64,000 nucleotides of DNA from Massilia phosphatilytica (GTDB lineage: Bacteria; Pseudomonadota; Gammaproteobacteria; Burkholderiales; Burkholderiaceae_D), in assembly GCF_002968015.1 (NCBI RefSeq), contig NZ_PUIP01000027.1, forward strand, positions 1-64,000, in the 5' to 3' direction. Shown piece after piece: positions 19,989 to 28,716 of the stretch; the first letter of the stretch is position 1, and every line of letters begins with the position of its first letter. A model generated the notes under the pieces. The model searched no databases. It saw only the letters and a list, made by a program, of their open reading frames with translations, and was not told the DNA's origin. Position numbers and translations under genes: made by a program.

Positions 19989-22184
19989 TCACGCCGCCTG
20001 CGGCTGCGCGATCAGGTCGAACAGGCGCTCCAGCGGCACCGGCCTGCCTGGCAGCCAGCCCTGCACGAGGGGGCAGCCGAACTGGCGCAGGTAGCCCAGC
20101 TGGGCGTCGGTCTCGACGCCTTCCGCGACCACCGTCAGCTTCATGTGCCGGCCGAGGTCGAGGAGCGAGCGCACGATCGCGCAATCGTTGCGGTCGTATG
20201 GCACGCCGGCCATGAACAGGCGATCGATCTTGAGCGAGCCGATCGGCAGGTTCTTCAGCAGCGACAGCGACGAATAACCCATGCCGAAATCGTCCAGGCC
20301 GATGCCGAAGCCGCGCCGGCGCAGTTCGCGCATGATGGCGATTGATTTATCGGCGTGCTTCATCACGACGCCTTCCGTCAGTTCGAGGCAGATGCGGCGC
20401 GGATCGACGCCGGCCGCCGCGGCCATCGCCGCCAGCCGGTCCGGCAGTTCGGCGTCGATGAATTCCGGCGCGGCCATGTTGACGTGCACGCGCACGCCGG
20501 TCAGCCCGGCCGCGCCCAGGCGGGCGAGGTCGTGGCAGGCCTGGCGCACGACCCAGCGGCCGATGTCGACGATCAGGCGGCTCTGTTCCGCCAGCGGGAT
20601 GAACACGTTCGGCGGCACGATCTCGCCGTTCGGCCGGCGCCAGCGGATCAGCGCCTCGACGGCCTCGATGTCCATGTCGCCGCTGGTGCGGATCGGCTGG
20701 TATTCCAGGAAGAATTCGCCGCGCCGGATCGCGGAATGCAGGTCGGTCAACAGGCCGATGCGGTGGCCCGCGTCGTCCGGCGCACCGTCGCCGCTGAAAC
20801 GGCTGGCCAGGTTGCGGCCGTTGCGCTTGCTGGCGTACATGGCGGCATCGGCCGCATGCAGCAGTTCGCGCGTGCAGCCGCCGTGGTCGGGATACGTGCT
20901 GATGCCGATGCTGGCCGACACCGCGAGCCGGTGCTCGCCGTAGACGAAGCGGCGGCGCGCGGCGTCCAGCACGGACTCGGCCACGTATTCCAGTTCATCC
21001 GGCGTGGCGCCGGGCGCCGACAACAGCGCGAACTCGTCGCCGCCGAGGCGGCCGAGGCGCCAGCCGGGCGGCGCCAGCGCGCGCAGGCGCTGCGCGAACG
21101 CCGTCAGCACGACATTGCCGGCGTCGTGGCCGAACGCGTCGTTGATGGGCTTGAACTGGTCGAGATCGATGAACAGCACGCCGAACGTCTGCCCGGTGCG
21201 CGCGTCGCGGCACTGGCGGTCGAGCTGGTCGTAGAAATGGGCGCGGTTCGCGAGGCCCGTCATCTCGTCCGTCTGCGCGCGCACGCGGATGCGCTCCTGC
21301 TGCGTCATGCGCTCGACGGCCTGGGCGATCATCGCGGAGATCGATTTGGCGAGGCCCGGCAACTGGGCGTCGGGCTGGCGCTGCTGCACGCTGAAGAATT
21401 CGAGGACGCCGGGACGCATCAGGCAGGCGTCCGACGCGACGAACGTCACGGGAAAGAAATAGGCCGATTGCAGGCCGCACGCGCGCGCGGCGTCGGCCCG
21501 CAACAGGTCGGCCGTGCCGCTCGCATCCTCGATCCAGCGGGCCTCGCCGCTGTCCCAGACGGTGCCGATCAGGCCTTCGCCGGGCGCCATGGTGAGGCGT
21601 GCGCTTGCATCCCGGAACGGCGCCAGCGCCTGCCGCGGTGCCTGCCACGCATAGCGGCAGCGCAGGGTGGCCGGATCGCCGGCGCGGTCGTCGAGTGCCC
21701 AGTACGCGCCCCATTCCCAGCCCAGTTCCTCGCATACGAGTTGCAGGATGCCGGTGACGGCGTCGTCGATGCTGTCGGTGCCCACCAGGTATTGCGTGAG
21801 CGCGAAGTTGAACCGCTCGCGCGCGGCGGCCTGCCTGGCGGCCGTCACATCGACGAGGATGCCGGAGGCGGATGTGTCGATCTGTTGCAGGCGCAGCCAG
21901 CGCAGGCCCACGCCGTCGGTGCGCACGCGGAATTCGCACTCGGCCCCGGCATCGCCGGCGCGCATGCGGTCGAGGACGGCGCGCACGAGGGCGCGGTCTT
22001 CCGGCTCGATGCGCGCGACGCAGGCGCCGGGATCCGGATGCCGGCCGGTGCCGAAGAAGGACGCGGCCACGGCCGACAGCGTGATGGCGCCGTCCGCGCG
22101 GTCGAGCCACCAGCGACCGAGTCCGGCCAGGCGGTCGCCCGCGTCGTCATGGAGAGAGGGGATGTCGATGTTCTGCTTGGTCAT
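19989..22184 (-). CDS. PAS-GAF-GGDEF-EAL cyclic-di-GMP signalling protein
   Basis: Predicted enzyme for making and/or breaking c-di-GMP. The 731-residue product has no membrane segment. Order: PAS-like region (about 15-130), GAF-like sensor (about 140-300; LVCEELGWEWGAYWALDD, PGEGLIGTVWDSGEARW), GGDEF with an intact GGDEF signature near residue 377, then EAL with the first-motif VEALIRW near residue 510, ELTEG near 600 and DDFGMGYSSL near 630. Both catalytic signatures look complete, so either activity is possible. The start MTKQNIDIPS at 22184 was chosen over an upstream ATG that adds a low-complexity head. It is 116 bp downstream of the glycosyltransferase gene on the same strand. Confidence 0.9.
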   Translation of the reverse strand: MTKQNIDIPSLHDDAGDRLAGLGRWWLDRADGAITLSAVAASFFGTGRHPDPGACVARIEPEDRALVRAVLDRMRAGDAGAECEFRVRTDGVGLRWLRLQQIDTSASGILVDVTAARQAAARERFNFALTQYLVGTDSIDDAVTGILQLVCEELGWEWGAYWALDDRAGDPATLRCRYAWQAPRQALAPFRDASARLTMAPGEGLIGTVWDSGEARWIEDASGTADLLRADAARACGLQSAYFFPVTFVASDACLMRPGVLEFFSVQQRQPDAQLPGLAKSISAMIAQAVERMTQQERIRVRAQTDEMTGLANRAHFYDQLDRQCRDARTGQTFGVLFIDLDQFKPINDAFGHDAGNVVLTAFAQRLRALAPPGWRLGRLGGDEFALLSAPGATPDELEYVAESVLDAARRRFVYGEHRLAVSASIGISTYPDHGGCTRELLHAADAAMYASKRNGRNLASRFSGDGAPDDAGHRIGLLTDLHSAIRRGEFFLEYQPIRTSGDMDIEAVEALIRWRRPNGEIVPPNVFIPLAEQSRLIVDIGRWVVRQACHDLARLGAAGLTGVRVHVNMAAPEFIDAELPDRLAAMAAAAGVDPRRICLELTEGVVMKHADKSIAIMRELRRRGFGIGLDDFGMGYSSLSLLKNLPIGSLKIDRLFMAGVPYDRNDCAIVRSLLDLGRHMKLTVVAEGVETDAQLGYLRQFGCPLVQGWLPGRPVPLERLFDLIAQPQAA

Positions 22185-22300
22185 GTTGGGCGTGCACCAG
22201 GACCGGACGGGTGGATCGGATTTGCACCGAAACGGACCCCGGACGGCCTGGTTGCCATCGTCGTGTTGAGCTGATCCATGCAATGCAATTTACATGCCGG

Positions 22301-23965
22301 TCACCGATCCGTGCACGTGGCCGCGCCAGGCGCGCGCCGGAACAGCCAGAAATGTTCGTGGTGATCGGCGGGGCGCGCGCCGTCCCAGACGGGTTGCCAG
22401 GACGCCGCGTCGCTGCACTGCGGCAGCCGGCCTTCCGGGTTCTCCAGCAGGATCAGGGTGCAGGCAGACCGGGGCCGGGTCTCCAGGCGTTCGGTCACGA
22501 TGCCGGCGTAGTAATGGAGCATCGCCCGCTCGCTTTCGGCGACGCCCCAGCTGGCCACGCAGCCGGATCCGAGCGCGGGCGCCAACGTGGCGAACACCTG
22601 GCGATAGGATTTGACGTCGTCGATCCAGGGCAGGAACAGCGCCGCCACCAGAATCCAGCACAGCGCGATGCCCGTCACCCACGTGTGCAGCGCGGCCAGG
22701 CGCAACCGGGCCGCGGCCACCGTCGCCGCCAGTGCACAGGCCAGCTTGATCACGTCCACGTGCCGGTCGGGATGCGGCGGCAGGAAGTCCGCCAGTCCCG
22801 CCGGGGCCGGCGCGCACATGATGTAGATCCACGCGAGCCACAGCGCGACGGCGATGCCGCCGAACAGGATGCGCGCCAGCACGCGCCACGCGGCTTCCAC
22901 GCGCGGCGCGAGCGTGAGGGCGCTGTGTGCACCGAGCAGGGACAGCGGCAGCAGCAGGGGCAGCGCATAGCCGCCGCGCGCCGACCTCGATGCGACCAGC
23001 ACGCCGAAGATGACGGCGACGAGGACGAGGGCCGACTGCATGCGCTCGTCGCCGCGCAGGCGTGCCCGTTCGCGCCACAGCGCGAGCGCGGCGAGCGGCA
23101 GCGCGGGGAACGTGATCCACCACAGGTTCCTGGCCCAGAACCCGGGATCGTGCGCCGCACCCAGCTCGGGCACGGCGAAGCCGGTGAAGCGGCCGATGTT
23201 GTTCGTCCAGATCCAGTCGTGGAACAAGGCGGGGTCGCGCAGCCACAGCGCGGCCGGCCACAGCGTCAGCCATGGCAGCGCCGCCAGCAGCGCGGCAAGC
23301 ACCGTGCGCGCATAGGCGCGCGTCCGCCAGCGCGCGCAGCACAGCGGCAGCAGCACGGCGGCGAGGCCGAACACGCCCGGTGCGATCAAGCCTTTCGCCA
23401 GGAAGCCGATGCCGACGCCGGTACCGATCTGCAGCCCGCTCGCGCCGGGTCGCGTGCGCCAGTGCGGCAGGCCCGCCATGCCGAGCGCGATCCCGGCCAG
23501 CAGCGCCGTGTCGGTCAGCATCAGGTGCGCGTACGCGGCCAGCCCGAAGCAGGCGAGCAGCACGCACACGGCCGTGCGGCCATACTGTGCATCGACCCAC
23601 CCGCGGCCGCAGCGCGCCAGCGCGGCGCAGGCCAGCAGGACGAAGACACCGGTGGCCAGCCGGGCGCCGTCGTGCAGCGGCAGCAGGGGCGACGCCGCCG
23701 TCGCCAGCGCGCCCGCGACCCAGTAGTACAGCGGCGGCTTTTCCATGAACGCCGCGCCGGCCGTGCGGGGCACGACGGCGTCGCCGCTGGCCAGCATGGT
23801 GCGCACGATGTCGGCGATGTACGTCTCGTCCTGTTTCCACGGTTCGTGGCCGACGATGCCGGGGAGCACGTACAGCGCGACCAGGAGGATGAAGGCCCAG
23901 GCCCGGCCGGCGCCGGGACGCAGCACCGGGCCAACGGTGTCGAGCTCGGGCGGCGTGCGGGACAT
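22301..23965 (-). CDS. ArnT-like glycosyltransferase, polytopic membrane protein
   Basis: Member of the GT-C (ArnT/PMT-like) superfamily that transfers a sugar from a polyprenyl-phosphate donor on the periplasmic side. The 554-residue product has about 12 hydrophobic segments, an early acidic loop after the first one (HEPWKQDETYIADIVRTML), typical of the catalytic Asp/Glu of this fold, and FMEKPPLYYWVAGAL, a stretch common to ArnT homologues. The acceptor (lipid A, glycan or protein) is unknown. The start MSRTPPEL at 23965 excludes an upstream extension in a different compositional context. It is followed by the GGDEF/EAL gene. Confidence 0.82.
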   Translation of the reverse strand: MSRTPPELDTVGPVLRPGAGRAWAFILLVALYVLPGIVGHEPWKQDETYIADIVRTMLASGDAVVPRTAGAAFMEKPPLYYWVAGALATAASPLLPLHDGARLATGVFVLLACAALARCGRGWVDAQYGRTAVCVLLACFGLAAYAHLMLTDTALLAGIALGMAGLPHWRTRPGASGLQIGTGVGIGFLAKGLIAPGVFGLAAVLLPLCCARWRTRAYARTVLAALLAALPWLTLWPAALWLRDPALFHDWIWTNNIGRFTGFAVPELGAAHDPGFWARNLWWITFPALPLAALALWRERARLRGDERMQSALVLVAVIFGVLVASRSARGGYALPLLLPLSLLGAHSALTLAPRVEAAWRVLARILFGGIAVALWLAWIYIMCAPAPAGLADFLPPHPDRHVDVIKLACALAATVAAARLRLAALHTWVTGIALCWILVAALFLPWIDDVKSYRQVFATLAPALGSGCVASWGVAESERAMLHYYAGIVTERLETRPRSACTLILLENPEGRLPQCSDAASWQPVWDGARPADHHEHFWLFRRAPGAATCTDR

Positions 23966-23973
23966 CGCGGCAC

Positions 23974-24168
23974 CTACGACGAGGAACGGCGGTTTGCCGG
24001 TTCGTTCAGGAACGCAGCTTGCTGTGCCATGACCGTTTCCTTCTCGATCAACGGAAAGCGTTCGAGCCATTCCGCCAGCGGTGCGGGGACGAGATCGCGG
24101 GCTGGAATCCGCCCGTTGTCGATATGGTCGCGTACTTCAGGCCGGTCGTCCAGCAGGGCGCGCGCACG
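23974..24168 (-). pseudogene. possible gene remnant (64 codons, no start)
   Basis: Minus-strand frame open from just after a TAA (24171-24169) to TAG at 23976-23974. It reads smoothly (ALLDDRPEVRDHIDNG, then PAPLAEWLERFPLIEKE) with gene-like codon use, but has no ATG, GTG or TTG before an internal Met near the end. It stops 8 bp before the glycosyltransferase start. It looks like the tail of a lost upstream gene, or a small protein with a rare start. No family recognised. It occupies most of the 281-bp gap to the secreted protein gene. Confidence 0.35.
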
Positions 24169-24246
24169 TTACAGGTTGGTCATCTTTTCAACCGGTAATG
24201 TTGTGTGGGAATATGATTCGACATCGATGACGCACCTGGAGAAACC

Positions 24247-24570
24247 ATGAAGAAAACTTTCGTCGCCCTGTTGGCCGCATTGTCGGCCGCCACCGCATTC
24301 GCCCAGACGACCGTGCCGAACCCGCTGGCACCGGACAAGGGCGCGCCCAGCGCCCCCGCGGCCGCGAAACCTGCGAAGTCCGCGCCGGCGCAGAAGGCGG
24401 AAGCCCCCGGTGGCGGCGCGGGCAAGGTCTGGGCGAACAGTTCCAGCAAGGTCTATCACTGCGAAGGCAGCAAGTATTACGGCAAGACGAAGAAGGGCGA
24501 GTACATGACGGAAGCGGACGCCAGGGCCAAGGGTTATCACGGCGTGGGCGGCAAGGCCTGCGCCCGATAA
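24247..24570 (+). CDS. small secreted protein of unknown function
   Basis: The 107-residue product has a Sec signal peptide ([20 protein letters not shown]), a Pro/Ala/Lys-rich linker (about 25-58) and a compact C-terminal domain from about residue 60 with two cysteines: [20 protein letters not shown], then [17 protein letters not shown] and GGKAC. Similar short domains (YHC...YYG...GEYM-EADA...G...C) occur in many proteobacterial exported proteins; no function is known to me. A CTGGAGAAACC ribosome site precedes the ATG. The 3' end overlaps the convergent DMT gene by 34 bp, unusual for this otherwise well-spaced region. Confidence 0.75.
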   Translation: MKKTFVALLAALSAATAFAQTTVPNPLAPDKGAPSAPAAAKPAKSAPAQKAEAPGGGAGKVWANSSSKVYHCEGSKYYGKTKKGEYMTEADARAKGYHGVGGKACAR

Positions 24571-25436
24571 GCCGCGGGCCGCGCCGCGACACCCACTGCG
24601 GCGAGGACGAATACGATGCCGGCCAGTTGCCGGATTCCCACCGGCTCGTCCAGCAGCAGGGCCGCCAGCAGCAGCGCGGCGACGGGCGCCAGCGCCGTGA
24701 ACAGCGCCGCTTCCGTCCCGCCGACCCGGGCCGTGCCTGCATACCACAGCAGGAATCCGCCGACCGTCGGCAACAGCGCATAGTAAGCGACGGCGACCAG
24801 CGCGGCCGGCGTCGTCGCCGCCATCGACGCGCCTTCCGCCAGCGCGAAGGGCAGCGAGGCGGCGAGGCCGATGGCGCTCATCAGCGTCGACAGGGCGAGC
24901 GGAGACACCTCGATCCGCAGCCGCTTGTCGAGCAGGATGAACAGGGCTTCGCACAGCACGGCGCCGAAGACGAGCGCATTACCCGTCATGGACCCGGCGC
25001 CAGCGCCCGCTGGCTGCAGCACGAACAGGCCGATGCCCGCCAGCGCGACGGTCGCCATCAGCGCGGGCCGCGGCCGCTCGCCGAGCACGAGCACGGCAAC
25101 GACGGCCGCCACGACAGGCAAGGTGCCGAGGATGACGCCGGCATCGAGTGCCGACGTCGCACGCAGCCCGGCCATCAACAGCGCCGTGTACCCGGCCGTG
25201 CCGGCCAGCCCCTGCACGACGAGGAGGACACCGTCGCGCCAGCCCGGCCGCGGCAGGCGCTGCCCTGAGACGCGCAGCAGCACGAGAAAACAGGGCAGCG
25301 CGAGCGCGAAGCGCAGGGCGGTGGCCGTGAACGGCGGCAGGCCGGCGACGGCGATCTTGCTGGCCACGACGGTGCTGCCGACGAGCACCATGGCCAGCGT
25401 CAGGTACAGGTAACCCAGGGTTTTATTCGACACCAC
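24537..25436 (-). CDS. EamA/DMT superfamily permease
   Basis: Inner membrane permease of unknown substrate. The 299-residue product has ten hydrophobic segments in two EamA halves; the first begins [22 protein letters not shown]. It is the last gene of a likely three-gene minus-strand operon: GDSL esterase, AraC regulator (4 bp apart), then this gene (31 bp apart). Its 3' end overlaps the secreted-protein gene on the other strand by 34 bp. Being regulated with an AraC protein suggests an inducible exporter or importer; this is inference. Confidence 0.85.
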   Translation of the reverse strand: MVSNKTLGYLYLTLAMVLVGSTVVASKIAVAGLPPFTATALRFALALPCFLVLLRVSGQRLPRPGWRDGVLLVVQGLAGTAGYTALLMAGLRATSALDAGVILGTLPVVAAVVAVLVLGERPRPALMATVALAGIGLFVLQPAGAGAGSMTGNALVFGAVLCEALFILLDKRLRIEVSPLALSTLMSAIGLAASLPFALAEGASMAATTPAALVAVAYYALLPTVGGFLLWYAGTARVGGTEAALFTALAPVAALLLAALLLDEPVGIRQLAGIVFVLAAVGVAARPAAYRAQALPPTP

Positions 25437-25467
25437 GTTCTCCTCGTCATCGACACGGGAACGCAGA

Positions 25468-26304
25468 TTAGTCGCGGGGCCGCTCCCGGTATTGAACGAA
25501 ATTGCAGGCGTACGCGCCGGGCGTGAGGCCGTACGTGCGAATGAAGAGGCGCGTCATGTGGCTCTGGTCGGCGAAGCCGCTGGCGGCGGCCGCGTCCGCC
25601 AAGGTCGACCCGCGCGCCAGCAGGGCACGGGCCAGGTCGATGCGGCGCTGGATCAGGTAGGCGTGCGGTGTCAGCCCGGTCGCCCGCGCGAATTGCCGTA
25701 CGAGCTGGAAGCGGCTGAGGCCACTGACCGCCGCCAGATCGGCGAGACTGGGTGCGGCGGCCGGCGCATCGTCGATCAGCGCGCGCGCCCGTGCGATCGC
25801 GGCCGTGACCGATGGGGGCGAGCCCGGTTGCGCATCGCCCTGCAGGCCGTGCAGCAATTCGAGGAGCAATTGTTCGCGTAGGAGAGCGGTCGCGTCGCCC
25901 GTGACGGCCGCATAGAGACGCCGGAAACAGGCCGCCAGCGCCGCATGGTGGGCGACCGGTTGGTGGAACGTGTAGTCGCGGCGGGCGCCTTCGCTCAGGT
26001 CGGCCGCCACGGTCCCGGCGAGATGCGGGGGCAGGTACAGCATGCGCCACGCACGGGGCGCGCCGCCGAGCGGGGTGCCGTCGTGGACTTCGCCGGGATT
26101 CACCGTGATGATGTCGCCGGCGCGCGCTTCCACCTGGCCGCGGCCGCTGCTCGACGTCTGGCCGCCGGCCAGCATGAGGCCGACGCCGTACTGGTCATGG
26201 CTGTGGCGCGCGAAGACATGGTCGCTGCGCGCTTCCACGGCCTGCACCCCCGGCAACGCGGCACGGACAATCCTGAAATCGGCGCTCTTCCTGGATGTGG
26301 GCAT
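25468..26304 (-). CDS. AraC family transcriptional regulator
   Basis: DNA-binding regulator. The 278-residue product has an N-terminal cupin-type sensor (about 15-110; FARHSHDQYGVGLMLAGG, ITVNPGEVHDG) and a C-terminal double helix-turn-helix (about 180-270; LADLAAVSGLSRFQLVRQF, LADAAAASGFADQSHMTRLF, with TYGLTPGAY in the second). The start MPTSRKSADF at 26304 was chosen because it is the first codon giving only family-like sequence and lies 4 bp after the esterase stop. Likely controls this operon or the downstream permease; effector unknown. Confidence 0.9.
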   Translation of the reverse strand: MPTSRKSADFRIVRAALPGVQAVEARSDHVFARHSHDQYGVGLMLAGGQTSSSGRGQVEARAGDIITVNPGEVHDGTPLGGAPRAWRMLYLPPHLAGTVAADLSEGARRDYTFHQPVAHHAALAACFRRLYAAVTGDATALLREQLLLELLHGLQGDAQPGSPPSVTAAIARARALIDDAPAAAPSLADLAAVSGLSRFQLVRQFARATGLTPHAYLIQRRIDLARALLARGSTLADAAAASGFADQSHMTRLFIRTYGLTPGAYACNFVQYRERPRD

Positions 26305-26308
26305 GCGC

Positions 26309-27478
26309 TCAGTGTACCAGCCGCGCAATGTCGATCGCCTCGGCCATGGCGCGGTAGCCCGCATCGCCCGGATGCAGGTGATCGCCCGAATCGAAGGCGG
26401 GCCGCATGCGGTGCGGCTGGGCGGGGTCGCGCAGCATGGCGTCGAAGTCGACGACAGCATCGAACGCGCCGGCCGTGCGGATCCAGTCGTTCAGCTGCTG
26501 GCGCAGGCGCTCTTTCCCGGGACTGTAGTGGCCGGCGTACGGCGTGCCCGCGAGGGCGCCTTCGAACGGCGGCAGCGTCCCCGCGGTCACGCGCACGCCC
26601 CGGACGTGGCTCGCCGCGACCAGTTGCCGGTACGCGGCCGTGAGTTCATCCAGCGTCGCGGGACGCTCGCCCGGTGCGAACGGACTGCCGGGCCAGCCGA
26701 TATCGTTAATGCCGAGCAGCACGATGACATCCGACACGCCAGGCTGGCTCAATACATCCTGTTCGAGGCGGGCGAGGGCGCTCACGCCCATGCCGTCGCG
26801 CGCCAGCCGTCCGCCCGAGATGCCGGCGTTGGCGACGGCGATACCGTGCGGTGCCAGCCTTTCCGCGAGGATGTCCGGCCACCGGCGGTCCGCATCGGGT
26901 GTCGAGCCATTGCCGTCCGTGATCGAATCGCCGAGCGCGACGACGGTGCGTGCGGGCTGTGCGGCCTTGACCAGGACGGCGCTCAGGAACAGGCGGCCGC
27001 CGACGCTGGCGTTGTCGATCCGGATGGTCTGCTGCGCGCCCCAGTGGAACGACGCGACGGACGTGGGCGCGGGCAGCCACGTCGTCACGGCCAGCCGGGA
27101 CAGCGGTTGCACGGGGAAGGCAATGGGATCGCTCGTCACCGTGGCGCCAGGCAGGATGGCGGCGCCGGGTTGGCCAGAAAACGTCAGCGCCCGCGTCGCG
27201 CCGTCCGGGCCGATGCGTACGGCGCCGAGCCTGAGGGGTTCGTGGCCGTACCGGTTCGAGAACACGAGCCGGAGGCGCTGTCCGCCCGTGCTCAGGCGGA
27301 CGGTGTCACGCACGGTCGCGTTGTCGAGCCGGGCCGGCACGTTCATCGGCAAGGTGAACGTGGCGTCCCAGGCGGGCTGCGGGGCGGCATACCAGGACGT
27401 GGTCCAGTGTTCTTGCGCCAGCGCGTCGTGTGCGCCAAGCGCCAGCGAGAGGGTGAGTGCTGCGATCGATTTGGACAT
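26309..27478 (-). CDS. secreted SGNH/GDSL hydrolase
   Basis: Predicted exported esterase or acetylhydrolase. The 389-residue product has a signal peptide (MSKSIAALTLSLALGAHDALA), a beta-rich N-terminal part (about 22-170), then the SGNH fold: block I VVALGDSITDGNG with the nucleophile Ser, block III VIVLLGINDIGWPG (the GxND motif), and block V D-x-x-H in DHLHPGDAGY. This two-part layout is common in sialate or carbohydrate esterases. The start follows GGAGCCC. It is the first gene of the esterase-AraC-DMT operon and is divergent from a LysR gene 94 bp away. Confidence 0.88.
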   Translation of the reverse strand: MSKSIAALTLSLALGAHDALAQEHWTTSWYAAPQPAWDATFTLPMNVPARLDNATVRDTVRLSTGGQRLRLVFSNRYGHEPLRLGAVRIGPDGATRALTFSGQPGAAILPGATVTSDPIAFPVQPLSRLAVTTWLPAPTSVASFHWGAQQTIRIDNASVGGRLFLSAVLVKAAQPARTVVALGDSITDGNGSTPDADRRWPDILAERLAPHGIAVANAGISGGRLARDGMGVSALARLEQDVLSQPGVSDVIVLLGINDIGWPGSPFAPGERPATLDELTAAYRQLVAASHVRGVRVTAGTLPPFEGALAGTPYAGHYSPGKERLRQQLNDWIRTAGAFDAVVDFDAMLRDPAQPHRMRPAFDSGDHLHPGDAGYRAMAEAIDIARLVH

Positions 27479-27555
27479 CGTGGGCTCCTTGAGTGAGGGC
27501 TCTACGTTAGGTCATTCTTGGACAGCGATGAAGATGGTAGGATCGCAGATCACTC

Positions 27556-27570
27556 ATTCCAATTTCGAAT
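27556..27570. promoter_or_regulatory. candidate LysR box between lysR-type gene and esterase operon
   Basis: ATTC-N7-GAAT (27556-27570), which includes a T-N11-A match, lies 3 bp before the LysR start in the 94-bp divergent region. LysR-type regulators commonly bind such sites between their own gene and a divergent target. Confidence 0.5.
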
Positions 27571-27572
27571 AG

Positions 27573-28481
27573 ATGGATACATTGCAAGCCCTGCGCGTCT
27601 TTGTGCGAACGCTCGAACTGGGCAGCCTGTCCGCGGCGGCCCGCGAATTCGGCACGACACAGCCCACGGTCAGCAAATGGCTGGCCCAGCTGGAGCGGCA
27701 ACTGCGCGTGCGCCTGTTCGAACGCAGCACGCGCGGGTTGTCGCCGACGGAGCAGGGCCAGCGCTTTCACGCCGACGCCAAACGCATCCTCGAGCAATTC
27801 GACGCGGCCGTGGGCGACGTGCAAGGCATGACGGGACAGGCGGCGGGACTGCTGCGCATCAATGCGCCGGTCGCGCTGGGCCAGTTTCGCATCAATGCGA
27901 TGGTCCAGCGGTTCATGGCGGATCACCCCGCCATCGACGTCGAACTGATTCTCAACGACCGCTTCGTCGACCTCGTCGAGGAAGGCGTCGATGTCGCGTT
28001 CCGGCTGGGTGGCACCTTGCCGCCGGATGCCATCGGCCGGCACCTGGCGACCGTCCCGCGCTTCCTGGTGGCGGCGCCAGCCTATCTCGCGCGGCGGGGC
28101 GTGCCTGGCGTGCCGGGCGCGTTATCGGCGCACGATGTCGTCCGCTTCGCCTGGACGCCGGGCAATACGGTGGAATTGTTCCGCGAGGACGAGCAAGTCC
28201 GGGTGCCGACATCGAGCCGCTTCCGCGTGAACAATGCGCTGGCGATACGGGAAGCCCTGGTGCTGGGCAGCGGCATCGGCGTGTGCCCGGATTGGCTGGT
28301 CCGCGACCTGCTGGACAGCGGGGAACTGGTGCGGGTGCTGGATGGGTGGGCCGCGCGGCCGCAGGATTTGACCTTGCTGTATCCGTCGCGGCAGTTTCAG
28401 CCGCTGCGGACGCGGCTGTTCATCGACTTCGCGGTCGGCCAATTCGCGGCGCTGGCCGGGTTCGGACGGGTTCAGGGATGA
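27573..28481 (+). CDS. LysR family transcriptional regulator
   Basis: The 302-residue product has the LysR winged HTH at residues 1-60 (LQALRVFVRTLELGSLSAAA, TTQPTVSKWLAQLER) and a periplasmic-binding-like effector domain (about 90-295; NDRFVDLVEEGVDVAFRLG, VLGSGIGVCPDWLV). It is of the CrgA-like group by these motifs. It is divergent from the esterase-AraC-DMT operon with a palindromic LysR-type site between them, so that operon is its likely target. The 3' end overlaps the convergent zinc-ribbon gene by 10 bp. Confidence 0.92.
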   Translation: MDTLQALRVFVRTLELGSLSAAAREFGTTQPTVSKWLAQLERQLRVRLFERSTRGLSPTEQGQRFHADAKRILEQFDAAVGDVQGMTGQAAGLLRINAPVALGQFRINAMVQRFMADHPAIDVELILNDRFVDLVEEGVDVAFRLGGTLPPDAIGRHLATVPRFLVAAPAYLARRGVPGVPGALSAHDVVRFAWTPGNTVELFREDEQVRVPTSSRFRVNNALAIREALVLGSGIGVCPDWLVRDLLDSGELVRVLDGWAARPQDLTLLYPSRQFQPLRTRLFIDFAVGQFAALAGFGRVQG

Positions 28482-28681
28482 AGCGGGTTGTTCGGCTCGA
28501 TGCGCGGTGGCCGGCCCGGACGACCGGGTTTCTTCGCGAACTTCCTGAGCTTGGGGAAGACGAGGGAGCGCTCGCCGCAATCACTGCACAAGATGTGCTC
28601 GCTGCTCCACAGGATACGCATCAGAGGCGTACGCGCAATCCGGCGTACGTAAGAGGAACCGCATTCGGGGCAAGAGGACAT
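28472..28681 (-). CDS. small zinc-ribbon protein of unknown function
   Basis: The 69-residue product has two zinc knuckles, CPECGSS (residues 4-10) and CSDCGERS (about 32-39), separated by a basic segment (VRRIARTPLMRILWS), and a basic tail KKPGRPGRPPR resembling an AT-hook. Binding to DNA or RNA is plausible but unproved. The start MSSCPECG at 28681 puts the first knuckle at the N-terminus; an upstream ATG would add an unrelated head. An inverted repeat lies directly upstream. It ends inside the LysR gene (10-bp overlap). Confidence 0.65.
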   Translation of the reverse strand: MSSCPECGSSYVRRIARTPLMRILWSSEHILCSDCGERSLVFPKLRKFAKKPGRPGRPPRIEPNNPLHP

Positions 28682-28697
28682 GGAACGTACCGGTTGA

Positions 28698-28716
28698 TGT
28701 TGAAAATTAATCAACA
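28698..28716. promoter_or_regulatory. AT-rich inverted repeat upstream of zinc-ribbon gene
   Basis: TGTTGA-N7-TCAACA (28698-28716), overlapping a second pair GTTGAT (28693-28698) and ATCAAC (28710-28715). It lies 17-35 bp before the zinc-ribbon start in an AT-rich patch of GC-rich DNA. Candidate operator or promoter element. Confidence 0.4.
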
